A DNA stretch of 64,000 nt, from the NCBI RefSeq assembly GCF_045862395.1, contig NZ_AP023087.1, positions 3,782,001 through 3,846,000 of the forward strand, in the 5' to 3' direction. Each line of letters starts with the position of its first letter. Within the stretch, counting starts at the first letter, position 1. The position numbers were made by a program, and so were the translations under genes. A model generated the notes under the pieces. The model worked only from the letters and a program-made list of their open reading frames with translations. It had not been told where the DNA came from and did not search any database. Origin of the DNA: Marinicellulosiphila megalodicopiae (GTDB lineage Bacteria > Pseudomonadota > Gammaproteobacteria > Pseudomonadales > Natronospirillaceae). This document shows positions 36,830 to 46,264 of the stretch, piece by piece.

Positions 36830-37810
36830 TTAATTAAACGTGACATCTACAGGCAAACCAAGAGGCAAAGACATATCTGGCGATGAAATAATGGCTTCTA
36901 ATTTAAATACCATTTTTTCGCGTGAATCTTTTGAATAAATAACAGGCGGTGTAAATTGTGCTTTTGTGGCTATATAGCTAATGCTTGCTTCAATAGGCTT
37001 AGCGATACCATCGGCATGTACAAATACTTTTTTACCTAATTTCATTTGAGATAACAAAGGTTCTTCAACAAAAAACTTTACACTTAATTCATTATTAGGA
37101 ACGATGGCAATTAATGGCTGCCTTGCAAAAATATGTTCGCCTTTTTCATAATACACATCAAATATTTTACCGCTAAAGTGCGCCACTATATCTCGCTGTG
37201 ATAATTGCCAATTTAATTGCGCCAGTTGTTGTTCAATGGCTGATTGATTTGCTAACGCGCTTTGGGTCACACCGTCTCGTGCAGGTAAATTCGCCGCACG
37301 TATTTTTGCTTGAATGGTATTTACTCTTGCCTGTGCGGTTTCAAATTCTGAGGAGGCCACATCACCAATGGATTTTGAAATCAATCCTTGTTTTAATAAA
37401 TTTTGTGTTCGTGTTAATTCTTTTTGTTTTAAATCCACAATGGTTTGAGATTCATTTAACTGCGCTTTTAACGAGTCTATTTCGTCGTCACGCAAACCTT
37501 GTTGGCTGTCTTTAACTAATGCTTGCGCTTGATTAATTCGTGCTTGTACTTCTTTTATTTGTAAGTTAATTAATGTTTTATCTAATTCAAAAACAACATC
37601 CCCTTCTGACACCACATCGCCTGCTTTAACATTTTGCTTAACAATTAACCCTGCTTGTTGCGAATTAACGTATCGGTAGTCTGCTTCGATATAACCTATT
37701 AAAACCGAATCTTTTTCATTAGACTGACAACCTTGTAGCAACACAATCACACAGGCAAACAACGTAACTAATATTAAATGGACAAGTTGTTTATGCTTAC
37801 ATTTATTCAT
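36830..37810 (-). CDS. HlyD-family periplasmic adaptor lipoprotein (YbhG-like)
   Basis: A 326-aa adaptor. An N-terminal signal region ending in LLQGC suggests a lipoprotein. A barrel-sandwich half (YRYVNSQQAGLIVKQNVKAGD), a long alpha-helical hairpin (about 85-200, coiled coil) and a beta-barrel part (SVKFFVEEPLLSQMKLG) follow. It links the inner-membrane ABC pump to an outer-membrane channel such as TolC, which is not in the window. Its start overlaps the end of the TetR gene by eight bases. Confidence 0.9.
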   Translation of the reverse strand: MNKCKHKQLVHLILVTLFACVIVLLQGCQSNEKDSVLIGYIEADYRYVNSQQAGLIVKQNVKAGDVVSEGDVVFELDKTLINLQIKEVQARINQAQALVKDSQQGLRDDEIDSLKAQLNESQTIVDLKQKELTRTQNLLKQGLISKSIGDVASSEFETAQARVNTIQAKIRAANLPARDGVTQSALANQSAIEQQLAQLNWQLSQRDIVAHFSGKIFDVYYEKGEHIFARQPLIAIVPNNELSVKFFVEEPLLSQMKLGKKVFVHADGIAKPIEASISYIATKAQFTPPVIYSKDSREKMVFKLEAIISSPDMSLPLGLPVDVTFN

Positions 37811-38477
37811 GACTTTGCTCCAAAGGATGTTTGATTCCGTTTAGGAATATTTGTATGTGGGTTTCTAATAATTTTTTTGCGTCTAATATTTGGTTATCTG
37901 TTTTTTCAAAAACGGTTTTCCAAATGGCTGTAAATATCATCGGCGCGATCACTAATTTTGCGACCAAGTGGGGGGCATCAATATAAAACTCACCACTGTC
38001 TTTGCCTTGTTGCAAAATGCTTTCAATTAATGCGAGTCCTTTTTTAATTAATGACTCACGATACAACGTCACCATATCTGGAAACGCGCCACTGTCTGCA
38101 ATTAAAATTTTCATTAATTTTGGCAACTGACTACCGTTTAAATGCGATGCAAACTTACTCATAATTTTAAGCATGGCGTCACTTGCGCTGTCAGTTGTGT
38201 TGAGCAATTGTTTCATACCCTCTAACTTTGGCTGCGCCATCTCTTCAATTAACCCCACAAACAACGACTCTTTTGAATCAAAATACAGATACAACGCCCC
38301 CTTAGTCATGCCCGCCCCTTTGGCAATATCATCAAGCCGGGTCGCTTTGAAGCCTTTTTCAAAAAAGGCATCTAATGCCACATTTAAGATTTCGCTTCGA
38401 CGCAAAGCCTTTGACTCATCACTTCGAGCCCTTGTATTTACTGGGCTTGTGCTTTTTTGTTGGTTTGATTCGTTCAT
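37803..38477 (-). CDS. TetR-family repressor of the export operon (CecR-like)
   Basis: A 224-aa regulator. The helix-turn-helix is visible at about residues 35-75 (DALDAF...FKATRLDDIAKGAGMTKGALYLYF), with a C-terminal ligand domain of the CecR/YbiH type. It is the first gene of the operon it likely controls; a perfect inverted repeat lies just upstream of its start. Family knowledge: such repressors release DNA upon binding a drug or metabolite and turn on the pump. Confidence 0.9.
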   Translation of the reverse strand: MNESNQQKSTSPVNTRARSDESKALRRSEILNVALDAFFEKGFKATRLDDIAKGAGMTKGALYLYFDSKESLFVGLIEEMAQPKLEGMKQLLNTTDSASDAMLKIMSKFASHLNGSQLPKLMKILIADSGAFPDMVTLYRESLIKKGLALIESILQQGKDSGEFYIDAPHLVAKLVIAPMIFTAIWKTVFEKTDNQILDAKKLLETHIQIFLNGIKHPLEQSHE

Positions 38478-38485
38478 ATATAAAC

Positions 38486-38513
38486 AACTAACTAACTGAC
38501 TGGTTAGTTAGTT
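38486..38513. promoter_or_regulatory. Likely TetR operator
   Basis: Perfect 11-bp arms AACTAACTAAC and GTTAGTTAGTT with a 6-bp centre lie 9 bp upstream of the TetR start codon. The position between promoter and gene fits autorepression of the whole operon. Confidence 0.75.
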
Positions 38514-38593
38514 ATATTAGCCCAGAAAGGCAAATCGGGCAATTGGATATTTGTGTGTTTTTGCGATTCACAGATGATTTAGGGTTGTTTAAA

Positions 38594-38707
38594 AATTAGG
38601 GTCAAATCTTGACTTTAGACTTCACGATCTTCGAACTGATGTCCGAAGTCAAGTTTTGACCCCGCTTAATTGTTTTGACCCCGCTTAATTGTTGACCCCG
38701 CTTAATT
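38594..38707. repeat. 78-bp palindromic element, copy 2, with two tandem tail copies
   Basis: Full element 38594-38671, followed by two shortened copies of its right end (each with TTGACCCCGCTTAATT), at 38672-38690 and 38691-38707. The tail copies look like slippage or repeated insertion products. It lies at the 3' side of the first 96-aa gene. Confidence 0.9.
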
Positions 38708-38748
38708 TTAGGGTGAATTTTTAAAAGGTGCAGTGACATGAGGTTATT

Positions 38749-39039
38749 TTAAGTGTCACTGTTTTCCGGCTTATTGAAATGAGAGATTAAGCAACGATAG
38801 TATTCACCACCCACATCATTTCGTACAAGACCACTTTCAACAGCATTAATAAATTTTTCTGGCAGGGCACAAATGCCAACTGCTGACATTAAATTTTGTA
38901 TTTTTTCCATTTTTTTATCTGTTTCCATTTCTATTGCCGATGGCGAGCTTGTGTCACCTCCCCAACCTTTATCATTAAAAATACAAAGACTTTTAACCTC
39001 CTCAATTAAACTTTCCTGATCTCTTAAAGAATTCAACAT
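38749..39039 (-). CDS. Repeated 96-aa protein, copy 1
   Basis: A 96-aa protein of no recognised family: start MLNSLRDQESLIEEVK, a Gly/Trp turn GWGGDTSSPS, a helix-rich part and an end with LISHFNKPENSDT. No signal peptide or membrane segment. A GAGG motif lies about ten bases before the ATG. An almost identical copy, including the upstream ~130 bp with a CGACG/CGTCG hairpin, occurs at 46483. A third with a changed C-terminus is at 47755. All three lie between palindromic elements. Confidence 0.75.
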   Translation of the reverse strand: MLNSLRDQESLIEEVKSLCIFNDKGWGGDTSSPSAIEMETDKKMEKIQNLMSAVGICALPEKFINAVESGLVRNDVGGEYYRCLISHFNKPENSDT

Positions 39040-39183
39040 TTATTTCGGTCCTCAAATCACTTATCGTTCTAATAATCCGCACAAAAAAGCGCGGGGGATT
39101 TGTGTATTCATCGCGAAAAAAAATTAACGCGACGTGTTTTTCGTCGGTTTTAATTTTTTTATATTTTTTAAAAATAAGTTAAA

Positions 39184-39242
39184 AATTAGGGTTATATCTT
39201 GACTTTAGACTTCACGATCTTCGAACTGATGTCCGAAGTCAA
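39184..39242. repeat. Palindromic element copy 3, left part, cut by the group II intron
   Basis: Bases from AATTAGGGTTATATCTTGAC to CCGAAGTCAA match copies 1 and 2, then homology ends at 39243, where the intron begins. The missing right part, GTTTTGACCCCGCTTAATT, is found at 41222-41240 on the other side of the intron. Confidence 0.9.
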
Positions 39243-41221
39243 ATAGAGTAGAAGACAGCCACATCTAAAAAAACATGACAGCCTCCCCTCATCAAACCGT
39301 ACGTGCGGTTCTCCCGCATACGGCTTTCCGATATCCTTCTTCTCAAGCATGCACAACTTTCCAACGCGGTTTTACTGGTGGCTGATACAACCCTAAATAA
39401 CCGTACAAATACTGCCTTGGAAATTTATGATAACTCGCCCCTCTATTTCTCACCTTGTGTCTGTACCTTAGTTGGTGTCGCAGACTTTCTTCCATATAGT
39501 ATCGGATCTTCTTTATTTTTCGATGACCGTAACCATAATAAAAATAATTGCACCAGCCTCTGACTGTTGCATTTAATTGTCTAACCACTTCATTTATCGG
39601 TACTGGATTCATCGCTCTTCGAGTGTAAAATTTAATCTTCTCACTTACTTTTTTCATCGATTTCTGTGACGGCTCAACCATCGGGAATACTTTTCCTGAT
39701 TGTTTGCTTTTTGCCATTGAAATTTCAAAACCTAGAAAATTAAACTTCTCTTTTAGCGAATCTACCACTTCAGTTTTGTCTCCATTAAGTTGTAAATCTA
39801 ATTTACCCAAAACTTGTGTTAACACTTTATATGATGCATCTGTTTCATTTTTACAAAGAATCACTAAATCGTCAGCGTATCGGACTATTTTCGCTTTTAA
39901 TTTAAATGCTAAATTGTGTTTGTCCCATATTCTATCCAATACATCCAGATAGATATTGGCCAATAATGGCGAGATAACACCACCTTGAGGTGTGCCTAAT
40001 TTACTTTTCTTACCACCTGCAATAACCGTTTGTTTTCCGCTCTTTTCTACTTTGATCACCACCGACTTTAACCATTGATTTAATAACGCTAATACTTTCT
40101 TATCAGAAACTCTCAGCGATACTAACTTCATGAGCTTAACGTGCGCGATGGTATCAAAGTATTTCGACAGGTCAGCATCAATCACTTGTGTATGTCCCGA
40201 TCTTAACGATTGAGTAATACTGTTCATGGCTTGATGAGCCGATCGATTAGGACGAAATCCGTAACTGTTATTACTGAAGCCCGATTCAAAAATTGGTTCA
40301 ATGACAATTTTAACAGCCATTTGGATGATTCGATCTTCAATATTCGGGATACCCAACGGACGAGTTTCGCCATTACCTTTCGGTATGTCGACACGTTTAA
40401 TTGGACTGGATTGATAGGAATTAAATTTAAGCTTAGATTGTAAAATATTTAAGTAACGCCACTTTGATATTTCTCGTTCTATTGTTTCAAATGTCACCCG
40501 ATCTAAACCAGGTTTGCCATTGTTTTTCTTAACAAGTTCGTAAGCATATTGCAGGACATCCAAACGATAAACCTTGTCATAGATTGAATAAAAGCAAAAT
40601 GTGGATTGTTGTTTGGCTTTTTGAAATAGTTTCCTCTGAAGGTCACCGACTCGTTTTTTCAAACTGGAAGATGTTAATAGCATAATGCAATCATCTGAGC
40701 CTTTTCCTCTTTGGTTACATGAATAAAGTAGAGCCACTTCCCTTGGGTGTCGTTATGTTGTCGCTCACCCTCAAACGGTACTATTAGCCCCTCTGACTTC
40801 CAATAAAGCCCGTCATCATTTCGCTCTTCGCTTATAAATGACCGTTGATTCTGCAAAAATCACCTTATTGGATCTCCCGTCCTGCACAATGTATCTTCCA
40901 CCACATACCACTCTTATAACCCCGAAGGACTCTTTCGTTCATGCTCATTAAACATGTTTGTGACTGTCTAAAAAAAAGACAGATCAGAAATCATATTTTT
41001 GATTGAAAGATGACAGCTTTCCCCTTCAAAACAGAGAGTCAGCGTCCTTATTTAGTTAACGAGGCTAAACAGATTCACTTGCGTTGCGGTCTGCGGTTTT
41101 GCCTTTGAAAAACTTACAGCATCCAATTACTTGAACACTGCTTTTCAGTGCTACCTAGGTGAATGAGTAATTCCTAGGACAGGACTTTAACCTGCTAGAT
41201 ATATTGCCGGTAACGGCGTAC
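39243..41221 (-). mobile_element. Group II intron (about 1.98 kb) inserted in a palindromic element
   Basis: On the minus strand the intron begins GTACGCC at 41221, close to the GTGYG consensus, with the typical early AGCAGGTTAAAGTCCTG segment. It ends CTACTCTAT at 39243 (AY end). Domain V is seen near 39296-39335 (GCCGTATGCGG, then CCGCACGTACGG). Joining the flanks rebuilds an intact palindrome (right half 41222-41240 joined to left half 39184-39242). The boundaries are therefore set both by intron consensus and by the interrupted repeat. The encoded protein lacks an HNH domain. Confidence 0.88.
39343..40683 (-). CDS. ltrA: Group II intron reverse transcriptase/maturase
   Basis: About 446 aa. 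The reverse transcriptase domain shows RPLGIPNIEDRI, GFRPNRSAHQA, DADLSKYFDTI, LGTPQGGVISPLL and the catalytic YADD (VRYADDLVIL). The maturase X (GIIM) domain follows, with VRGWCNYFYYG. There is no C-terminal HNH endonuclease, so insertion probably relies on single-stranded DNA at replication forks or hairpins. I use the ATG at 40683; a GTG at 40737 in the same frame cannot be excluded. It acts in splicing and retrohoming of its own intron. Confidence 0.92.
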   Translation of the reverse strand: MLLTSSSLKKRVGDLQRKLFQKAKQQSTFCFYSIYDKVYRLDVLQYAYELVKKNNGKPGLDRVTFETIEREISKWRYLNILQSKLKFNSYQSSPIKRVDIPKGNGETRPLGIPNIEDRIIQMAVKIVIEPIFESGFSNNSYGFRPNRSAHQAMNSITQSLRSGHTQVIDADLSKYFDTIAHVKLMKLVSLRVSDKKVLALLNQWLKSVVIKVEKSGKQTVIAGGKKSKLGTPQGGVISPLLANIYLDVLDRIWDKHNLAFKLKAKIVRYADDLVILCKNETDASYKVLTQVLGKLDLQLNGDKTEVVDSLKEKFNFLGFEISMAKSKQSGKVFPMVEPSQKSMKKVSEKIKFYTRRAMNPVPINEVVRQLNATVRGWCNYFYYGYGHRKIKKIRYYMEESLRHQLRYRHKVRNRGASYHKFPRQYLYGYLGLYQPPVKPRWKVVHA

Positions 41222-41259
41222 GTTTTGACCCCGCTTAATTTATTGACCCCGCTTAATTT
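41222..41259. repeat. Palindromic element copy 3, right part plus tail copy
   Basis: GTTTTGACCCCGCTTAATT (41222-41240) is the right end that the intron separated from 39184-39242. A shortened tail (ATTGACCCCGCTTAATT) follows to about 41259, as in copy 2. Confidence 0.88.
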
Positions 41260-41508
41260 ATCGAGTTAGGAAATATTGCTGAAGAAAATAATACACAGAT
41301 ACGATCATTTAAAGTTTCATAATAAAATTTAGGTAATTACGTCTTGAAATAAAGATTACTTGATTGAATGCAAAACTGTAATTTAACTTACAAAGCGAGC
41401 TATTAAAATAGATTACAGCTTATTTTTTGACATAAACAATTCAACACAAAAACACTATTCTTTTAATTTTATACACCCACATCAAATTTAAGTCACAATT
41501 TCGAATTA

Positions 41509-42171
41509 CTAAAATACCCGCTTTGCTATCCATACACGCAAACTAAAATAAACAATACACGCAACAACCAATAACTCAGGTAATTCTAACCATCCACTGT
41601 CTTGAAGATATTCTGGAAAATATTTAGCCCCTTGGCCTGTAAAAAACGAACCCACCGCCACAAAATAAGTAAAACCCATACGCCATAGATGTCGGGTGAT
41701 GTTGTGTTTTCTAGTTTGTAATCGTCCTGAAAGTCGAATTAAATCGAATATTCCCGCTATCAATGCGATGCCCCCTATAAAAGCATAAGCTGAAAAATCG
41801 TAACCATAAACCATTTGATTTGGCGATTTAAATGCTACGACAGCCAAACTAATTAAACACAATGCACAACCCCAAACGCTTAATATTAATAACAGGTCTA
41901 AATTTTTGAATGGTTGATTATTTTTGCGAAACGCCATAAATGAAGTAATTAATAAGTAGGCAGTTAATAATCCAGCAAAAAAAGTCAGAATTTGGTTCGG
42001 GACAATCAAGGCGTATACCATGCCCAAAATAGCCGATACTAACATCAACCCCACATAGCCTTTGCCAAATTGAATGTGCCGTTTACTTCCTTTTGTACTG
42101 ACCAAACTGATTAATCCAAACAACATAGCTAATATGCCTGTGCCCACATGTAATAAAATAAATCCCCACAT
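41509..42171 (-). CDS. DUF2306-like multi-span membrane protein
   Basis: A 220-aa protein with about seven hydrophobic segments. It starts MWGFILLHVGTGILAM, has a conserved HIQFGKGY turn and a late H-x-WRMG segment (NITRHLWRMGFTYF), as in the DUF2306 family. No catalytic role is known. It is transcribed away from the AraC-type regulator with only about 150 bp between the genes, so it is the natural first target of that regulator. Confidence 0.8.
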   Translation of the reverse strand: MWGFILLHVGTGILAMLFGLISLVSTKGSKRHIQFGKGYVGLMLVSAILGMVYALIVPNQILTFFAGLLTAYLLITSFMAFRKNNQPFKNLDLLLILSVWGCALCLISLAVVAFKSPNQMVYGYDFSAYAFIGGIALIAGIFDLIRLSGRLQTRKHNITRHLWRMGFTYFVAVGSFFTGQGAKYFPEYLQDSGWLELPELLVVACIVYFSLRVWIAKRVF

Positions 42172-42268
42172 ACTTTCTACCTGTTTTAAAATGTGGTGTT
42201 AAATTAAGTAATAAATTGATTAACTTCGACTTTATTCATCGGTTAGGACAGTTTTTTAGTTGTATTTT

Positions 42269-42293
42269 GTCTGTTTTGATCAATTAAGACAGA
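42269..42293. promoter_or_regulatory. Candidate regulator site between divergent genes
   Basis: TCTGT and ACAGA form an inverted repeat around TTTGATCAATTA. A related TTAGGACAG lies 25 bp to the left. The site lies between the DUF2306 gene and the AraC-type gene, so it may bind that regulator. Confidence 0.35.
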
Positions 42294-42322
42294 TTTTTGG
42301 TTATTTTTATTGGAGTCATCTA

Positions 42323-43537
42323 TTGAATCAACAACTCATATTAGCAATATGTTTATTAAGTTTGGGACAAATGCTGTTAAGTGTTTCGTTATTATTAAGC
42401 CGTGCTCGTCACTCTCATGTGTATTATTGTTTAGCTGCCTTTATTTTTTTAAATGGATTCATTACAGCCGGTCCTGTTTTTTCAACGTTTGTGCCCGCCC
42501 AACAAACCTATTTTATTGCGCTAACTTTACCTGCACTTTTATGCTTGGGTCCTTTTTCATGGATGTACTGCCAAGGGCTAACTTCACAAACAAAATGGCG
42601 ATTTAAACTTGGTCACCTGTTGCATTTTATTCCTGCTGGCCTAGGGGGATTAGCCGCCATTTGCATGTTTTTATTTTCTTTAGAGACACAACACAACCTA
42701 TTAATTGGCGAGGTTGATGATGATTTATTAATGTCCATTGAAGGGAATCTGTCGGCCTTAGGTGGATTGGCAATTTTTGTATTTGTGCTGTTAATTTTTT
42801 GGCTCGCTCAGTCAGGTGTGTATTGGCTAAAATCTATGAAGCGTTTGTATCAATACCAAAATCAGTTAAAACACTTATTTGCAAGTAACAGCAAAAAAGA
42901 ACTCACATGGTTGATAATATTAACAATCACTATCGGATTAATTTGGTGTTTGATGTGCCTTAACTTTTTAGCCGATGCAATATTTGAAATCACTTTAATT
43001 AATTTACTCAGTTTTAAATTAATGTCACTTGGTTTCATTTGGTCTATCTCAATGTGGGGTTTAAGACAAAAACCCGGCTTTGAAGGGTTGTACAATAGTG
43101 AGAAAATTCAACAAGAACTTGCATTAAATGAAAGTGTTGGCAACAACGAAACAACAAACACTAAATATAAAAACTCAGCCTTAACACAACAAGATTTTGA
43201 ACGAATTGCCAATAAAATAAATACTCTTTTTCAAGAATCCAAAGTGTATTTAGATCACGACATTTCCTTAATGTCGCTCTCTCAAGCCACCAATATTTCG
43301 ACCCATAATATTTCACAAACACTCAATGCGTATTTAGATATTAACTTTTGTGATTACATCAATAGCTGGCGCATACAATTAGCTAAATCCATGCTTATTG
43401 AAAAAAAATTAACAGTTTTAGATATTTCTGAAGCTTGCGGATTCAATGCTCGATCATCTTTTTACAAAGCATTCAAAAAAGAAACCTCAATGACACCCAG
43501 CGAATATAGAAAATCAAAATCTAGCGATTGTTACTGA
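42323..43537 (+). CDS. Membrane AraC-family transcriptional regulator
   Basis: A 404-aa protein. The first 250 residues carry about seven membrane segments, and the C-terminal 110 residues an AraC/XylS double helix-turn-helix (DISLMSLSQATNIS, then LTVLDISEACGFNARSSFYK and TPSEYR). Membrane-anchored AraC regulators of this type are common in marine gammaproteobacteria and Bacteroidetes. The start is a TTG at 42323, with GGAG seven bases upstream; a longer reading from 42260 lacks a ribosome site. It probably controls its divergent neighbour. Confidence 0.85.
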   Translation: MNQQLILAICLLSLGQMLLSVSLLLSRARHSHVYYCLAAFIFLNGFITAGPVFSTFVPAQQTYFIALTLPALLCLGPFSWMYCQGLTSQTKWRFKLGHLLHFIPAGLGGLAAICMFLFSLETQHNLLIGEVDDDLLMSIEGNLSALGGLAIFVFVLLIFWLAQSGVYWLKSMKRLYQYQNQLKHLFASNSKKELTWLIILTITIGLIWCLMCLNFLADAIFEITLINLLSFKLMSLGFIWSISMWGLRQKPGFEGLYNSEKIQQELALNESVGNNETTNTKYKNSALTQQDFERIANKINTLFQESKVYLDHDISLMSLSQATNISTHNISQTLNAYLDINFCDYINSWRIQLAKSMLIEKKLTVLDISEACGFNARSSFYKAFKKETSMTPSEYRKSKSSDCY

Positions 43538-43570
43538 TTGGGTTTAGGGAATGATAGTTTATCAGCCATA

Positions 43571-43601
43571 AAAAAGGCCAATACCTAAGTATTAGCCTTT
43601 A
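43571..43601. terminator. Hairpin after the AraC-type gene
   Basis: AAAGGCcAATAC/GTATTaGCCTTT stem. The T-run is on the minus strand side, so it is a weak terminator for the plus-strand gene. Confidence 0.55.
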
Positions 43602-43740
43602 ATGTGTTTTGGGTGTCTATGTCTATGTCTATCTCAAGGTAATACGCGAACCTATTTCGGTACAATAGTTTCCTTATAATAGATAATGCAAGTAAAATAA
43701 AATAAAACAAAATGCAATTTTAAATTTTAAGTCAAATAAT

Positions 43741-44103
43741 TGTTTAATACTGGGGGACGAAAGTGAAATAATTCAAATTTTTACGAATTTAATTGGTAAT
43801 TCTATTGATGCAAAAAAAGTCAATCAACCGCATGTTACAATAAATATTGAGATGGTTACTCAAGATGATCATGTGGATGTTACTATTTCAGATGACGCAA
43901 CAGGAATGGACGCTGTTACATTGGAACAACTGTTTGATCCATTTTATACAACTAAAGAAGTGGGTAAAGGTACGGGTTTGGGGCTTTCTATTATTCATGG
44001 AATTGTTCAGGAGTTTTCTGGCTCGGTTACTGTGAAAAGTGTACTTAATGAAGGAAGTCAATTTGTGTTGTGTTTTCCATTATATATAGAAGAGAATCCT
44101 TAG
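43741..44103 (+). pseudogene. Histidine kinase C-terminal fragment
   Basis: An open frame without a start holds the ATP-binding domain end of a sensor kinase: N-box TNLIGNSIDA, G1 box DATGMD, F-box DPFYTTK and G2 box GKGTGLGLSI, ending with FVLCFPLYIEENP and a stop. The sensor, HAMP and phospho-accepting His parts are absent; upstream DNA shows no matching frame. A short ORF from the ATG at 43852 would lack the N-box. It is the remnant of a deleted kinase. Confidence 0.8.
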
Positions 44104-44647
44104 ATACTGCTAAACTTTTTTCATTTTTAATATTCGATCGTACTAATAGCGCGCATTGAATAACTAAGGTTAATTTAGGGCTTCAACAATTCTCTTAATC
44201 AAGGAGTGGAATGAATCGATATACATAGGCTGGCAGCAACGTAAAGTCGAGAGTAGGCAGCTTTCTCAAAGGCTTAGCGCTAGAGTCTCTTTAGTCAGTG
44301 TAGTCACATAAAACACGGTTACTTGCAAAGATATACGTACTGATGCTTTACACGCTTATAGGGTTACTGGTGTTAGATCTGTGCCAGTAACATAAATGGT
44401 GAACAGATAAAACGCGACAATGGAAGTGAAAAGAGATTCGTCATTTCTCTATATAAAATATTGCAATCATTAGTCTCGGTGCGGCTCTCTAGTGGTTCTA
44501 GGTTCCTTGAATACCGAATAGCGCATACCGATATACAGGAGGGCGGGGGAAATAGACTTAAAACCCCATGAATGTTGTAAAGTAAAGTAATGCATTGTGA
44601 AGTTTGTGCTAGGATAAATAAAAGAACTTAATGCTCAGGCCTGGTTT
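44104..44647. other. Non-coding interval, 544 bp
   Basis: No frame of useful length, no repeat shared with the rest of the window and no tRNA-like fold was found. A purine-rich GGAGGGCGGGGGAAA lies at about 44538-44552. Confidence 0.45.
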
Positions 44648-45934
44648 ATGGTTAATAAAATCAATCTTATTGATGAATCAAGACAATTCGATTTAAGCGA
44701 ACGTTTTTTCTCGATTACCGATTCTCGCGGTGTGATTGAATGTGCAAATGACGTATTTATGCGGGTATCAGAATATGACCCCGATGAAATTATTGACAAG
44801 CCGCATAATATTATTCGTCATCCTGATATGCCCCGCTGTGTATTTTATTTGTTTTGGGAGTATTTAAAACAAGGTAAAGTCATAGGTGCTTATGTAAAAA
44901 ATCTAGCAAAAGACGGTCGTTATTATTGGGTATATGCGTTGGTTTCCTCTTTGGGTGATCGACATATTTCAATACGAATCAAACCGTCGTCTGACATTTT
45001 TCCAATCACCAAGAAGCTATATAAAGAACTGGTAGAGCACGAAAATAATTTTTCTGGTAATCGTCAAGATGCCATGATGTCTGCTTATGAATTACTTAAT
45101 ACTCGATTAAATGAGTTAGGGTTTTCAACTTACGACGAATTTATGAATGCAAGTTTAAGAGTAGAAATGAGCGCGCATTCAAATGAAATACAAAAACAAA
45201 ATACTAGTCTTAATTACCCCAAGCAAGGCAATAACGCCATTGTGGTGGCGCGCTTAATTCGGGTGTTTGCTAAGCTTGATCAATTAGTTGAGTGTGGGTT
45301 ATCCATCAAGGACAAACAATCTAGTTTTTTATTTATTGATAAAGAATTACATTCCATTGCAACTAATACAAAATTTCGAGCTGCCCGGTTGGGGTCAGAC
45401 GGGAAATCTTTGTGTGTAGTCAGTGACGAAATTTCGCGTACACGCGTATCAATTGGCATTGAAATAAAACGATTAAATAAAGATATTTCCTCCATTGTCA
45501 GTGCCATTACTGGCGCGACATTGCATTCATCGTTAGGTTATTTACAACTACTGACACAGGTAGAATTTAAAAATCAAAAAGAAAATAGTCAAATGAAAGT
45601 TGCAGAGCAACAAGTTAATTTTGGCTGGTCATTAGATGCTATGAGTAAAGTGTTATCAAAATGCAGTGATCAATCTTTAAATGATTTCTCTAAAGAAATA
45701 AGGCGATTATCTCGGTCCTTAAATGAATTTTCTGAATTTATTTCATTCATAGCTCGTATGATTCAAGTGTTAGATTTTAGTTATGTAACTGGGCAATCGC
45801 TCTCTGCATCCATTGAAAGCACTAATGAATTTAGAGACATTCTAGCAGGGTTGAAAATAGTGGCTTCTCGAACAACAAAAGATTTAAATGAATTAAGGAA
45901 GTCAGTCTCAGTAGCCATAGATATCATTGAATAA
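44648..45934 (+). CDS. Aer-like PAS domain protein without a chemotaxis signalling domain
   Basis: A 428-aa soluble protein. Residues 10-120 form a PAS domain with the aerotaxis-receptor pattern NIIRHPDMPR, FWEYLKQG and VKNLAKDGRYYWV, which in Aer holds FAD and senses redox state. The rest (about 130-428) is mostly helical and probably coiled, with AVSAITGATLHSSLG. It lacks membrane segments and the conserved MCP hairpin tip, so it is not a standard receptor. It may sense redox state and signal through an unknown partner. Alone in the interval. Confidence 0.78.
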   Translation: MVNKINLIDESRQFDLSERFFSITDSRGVIECANDVFMRVSEYDPDEIIDKPHNIIRHPDMPRCVFYLFWEYLKQGKVIGAYVKNLAKDGRYYWVYALVSSLGDRHISIRIKPSSDIFPITKKLYKELVEHENNFSGNRQDAMMSAYELLNTRLNELGFSTYDEFMNASLRVEMSAHSNEIQKQNTSLNYPKQGNNAIVVARLIRVFAKLDQLVECGLSIKDKQSSFLFIDKELHSIATNTKFRAARLGSDGKSLCVVSDEISRTRVSIGIEIKRLNKDISSIVSAITGATLHSSLGYLQLLTQVEFKNQKENSQMKVAEQQVNFGWSLDAMSKVLSKCSDQSLNDFSKEIRRLSRSLNEFSEFISFIARMIQVLDFSYVTGQSLSASIESTNEFRDILAGLKIVASRTTKDLNELRKSVSVAIDIIE

Positions 45935-46196
45935 ATATAAATATAAATATAAAAAGTAAATGTTGTCGAAGTACGATTTTTTATTGAGGTGTTTTTAAGA
46001 CGTTATTTGTAAGCCGGTATTATTCATTTAATATCGACTTTTTTTAATAAAATTAGTATTTTAATTAAGGTTTAAGTGTATAAGTAAAGATTCGCAACAA
46101 ATTGTTTTTTCATCTAATTAAATAAAATCAGTAGACTATAATTAAATTTGAAAATATCTAAGATTACATTGAATATGCATTAAATTTACCTGGGAA

Positions 46197-46264
46197 ATTA
46201 GGGTCAAATCTTGACTTCAGACTTCACGATCTTCGAACCGATGTCCTAAGTCAAGTTTTGACCA
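46197..46264. repeat. Palindromic element, copy 4 (right end changed)
   Basis: AATTAGGGTCAAATCTTGAC to CAAGTTTTGACC; the right end reads ACCAGCTT in place of ACCCCGCTTAATT. The surrounding interval (45935-46482) has no gene. It also holds, at 46327-46370, a ~44-bp sequence that matches 34587-34628 in inverted orientation. Confidence 0.85.

Noticed and set aside
40674..40856. A 60-codon frame upstream of the intron maturase
   Set aside because: Lies in the structured 5' RNA part of the group II intron and matches nothing.
44104..44647. tRNA or structured RNA in the gap before the PAS gene
   Set aside because: No cloverleaf or known RNA pattern could be drawn by eye.
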